DNA of 64,000 bases, taken from Apostichopus parvimensis (taxonomy: Eukaryota > Echinodermata > Holothuroidea > Aspidochirotida > Stichopodidae). The DNA is taken from positions 1 through 64,000 of the forward strand of contig KN888870.1 of NCBI GenBank assembly GCA_000934455.1. The letters are read 5' to 3'. The position numbers and the translations under genes were made by a program. Positions 63,896 to 64,000 of this stretch are shown one piece after another; position 1 is the first letter of the stretch; each line of letters begins with the position of its first letter. The notes under the pieces are model-generated. The model saw only the letters and a list, made by a program, of their open reading frames with translations. It searched no databases and had not been told where the DNA came from.

Positions 63896-64000
63896 GTGAG
63901 TGGAGATAATTGAAATATATTCCGGTTCCCTCTTGTAATTTTTGTGAGATTTAGTTTGACGGTACATAGGTATAAAGATATTTTTGGAATTGCACTTCGT

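Overview
The window is a stretch of an animal genome, most likely an echinoderm and perhaps a sea cucumber. It is AT-rich, with compact exons in long introns, two N-filled assembly gaps, many small interspersed repeats, and proteins close to their vertebrate orthologues. The species call is inference; the gene calls rest on conserved protein motifs and on splice phases that I checked codon by codon.

Layout. (1) 1-3092, minus: the 5' five exons of DNAJC1, an ER-membrane J-protein, running off the left edge. (2) 4538-19637, plus: a complete 17-exon WDR24 gene (784 aa), divergent from DNAJC1 across 1.4 kb. Its introns carry two small terminal-inverted-repeat elements, a satellite seeded by its own exon 8/intron 8 junction, a partial duplicate of exon 9, a LINE 3' end and a 39-bp minisatellite. 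(3) 22691-28771, plus: nine exons of AAAS (aladin), whose last exon or exons probably lie in or beside the gap at 30582-31156. (4) 31.2-39.4 kb: gene-poor, with a diverged tandem duplication, clustered nuclear-receptor-like half-sites, and a tandem array of tRNA-like units. (5) 39416-48710, minus: an aquaporin-11/12-like locus with two homologous first exons (41946-42528 and 48125-48710) and one visible terminal exon (39416-39801). (6) 48.7-54.5 kb: gene-poor, with a full-length tRNA-derived SINE and a 548-bp terminal-inverted-repeat element. (7) 54487-63895, plus: the first 12 coding exons of MIOS, running off the right edge.

How the genes relate. WDR24 and MIOS are subunits of the same complex, GATOR2, which relays amino-acid status to mTORC1. 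Aladin is a beta-propeller protein of the nuclear pore, and GATOR2 itself contains two nucleoporin-type subunits (SEH1L, SEC13). Three same-strand beta-propeller genes within 60 kb, two from one complex, is notable because I recall their human orthologues as lying on different chromosomes. DNAJC1 and the aquaporin are both ER-type membrane proteins with no obvious link to the others.

Most notable signals: an apparent U12-type AT-AC intron in MIOS that restores a conserved Phe-Met; repeated local duplication of exon pieces together with splice sites in WDR24 and MIOS; and the aquaporin first-exon pair that may share one last exon.
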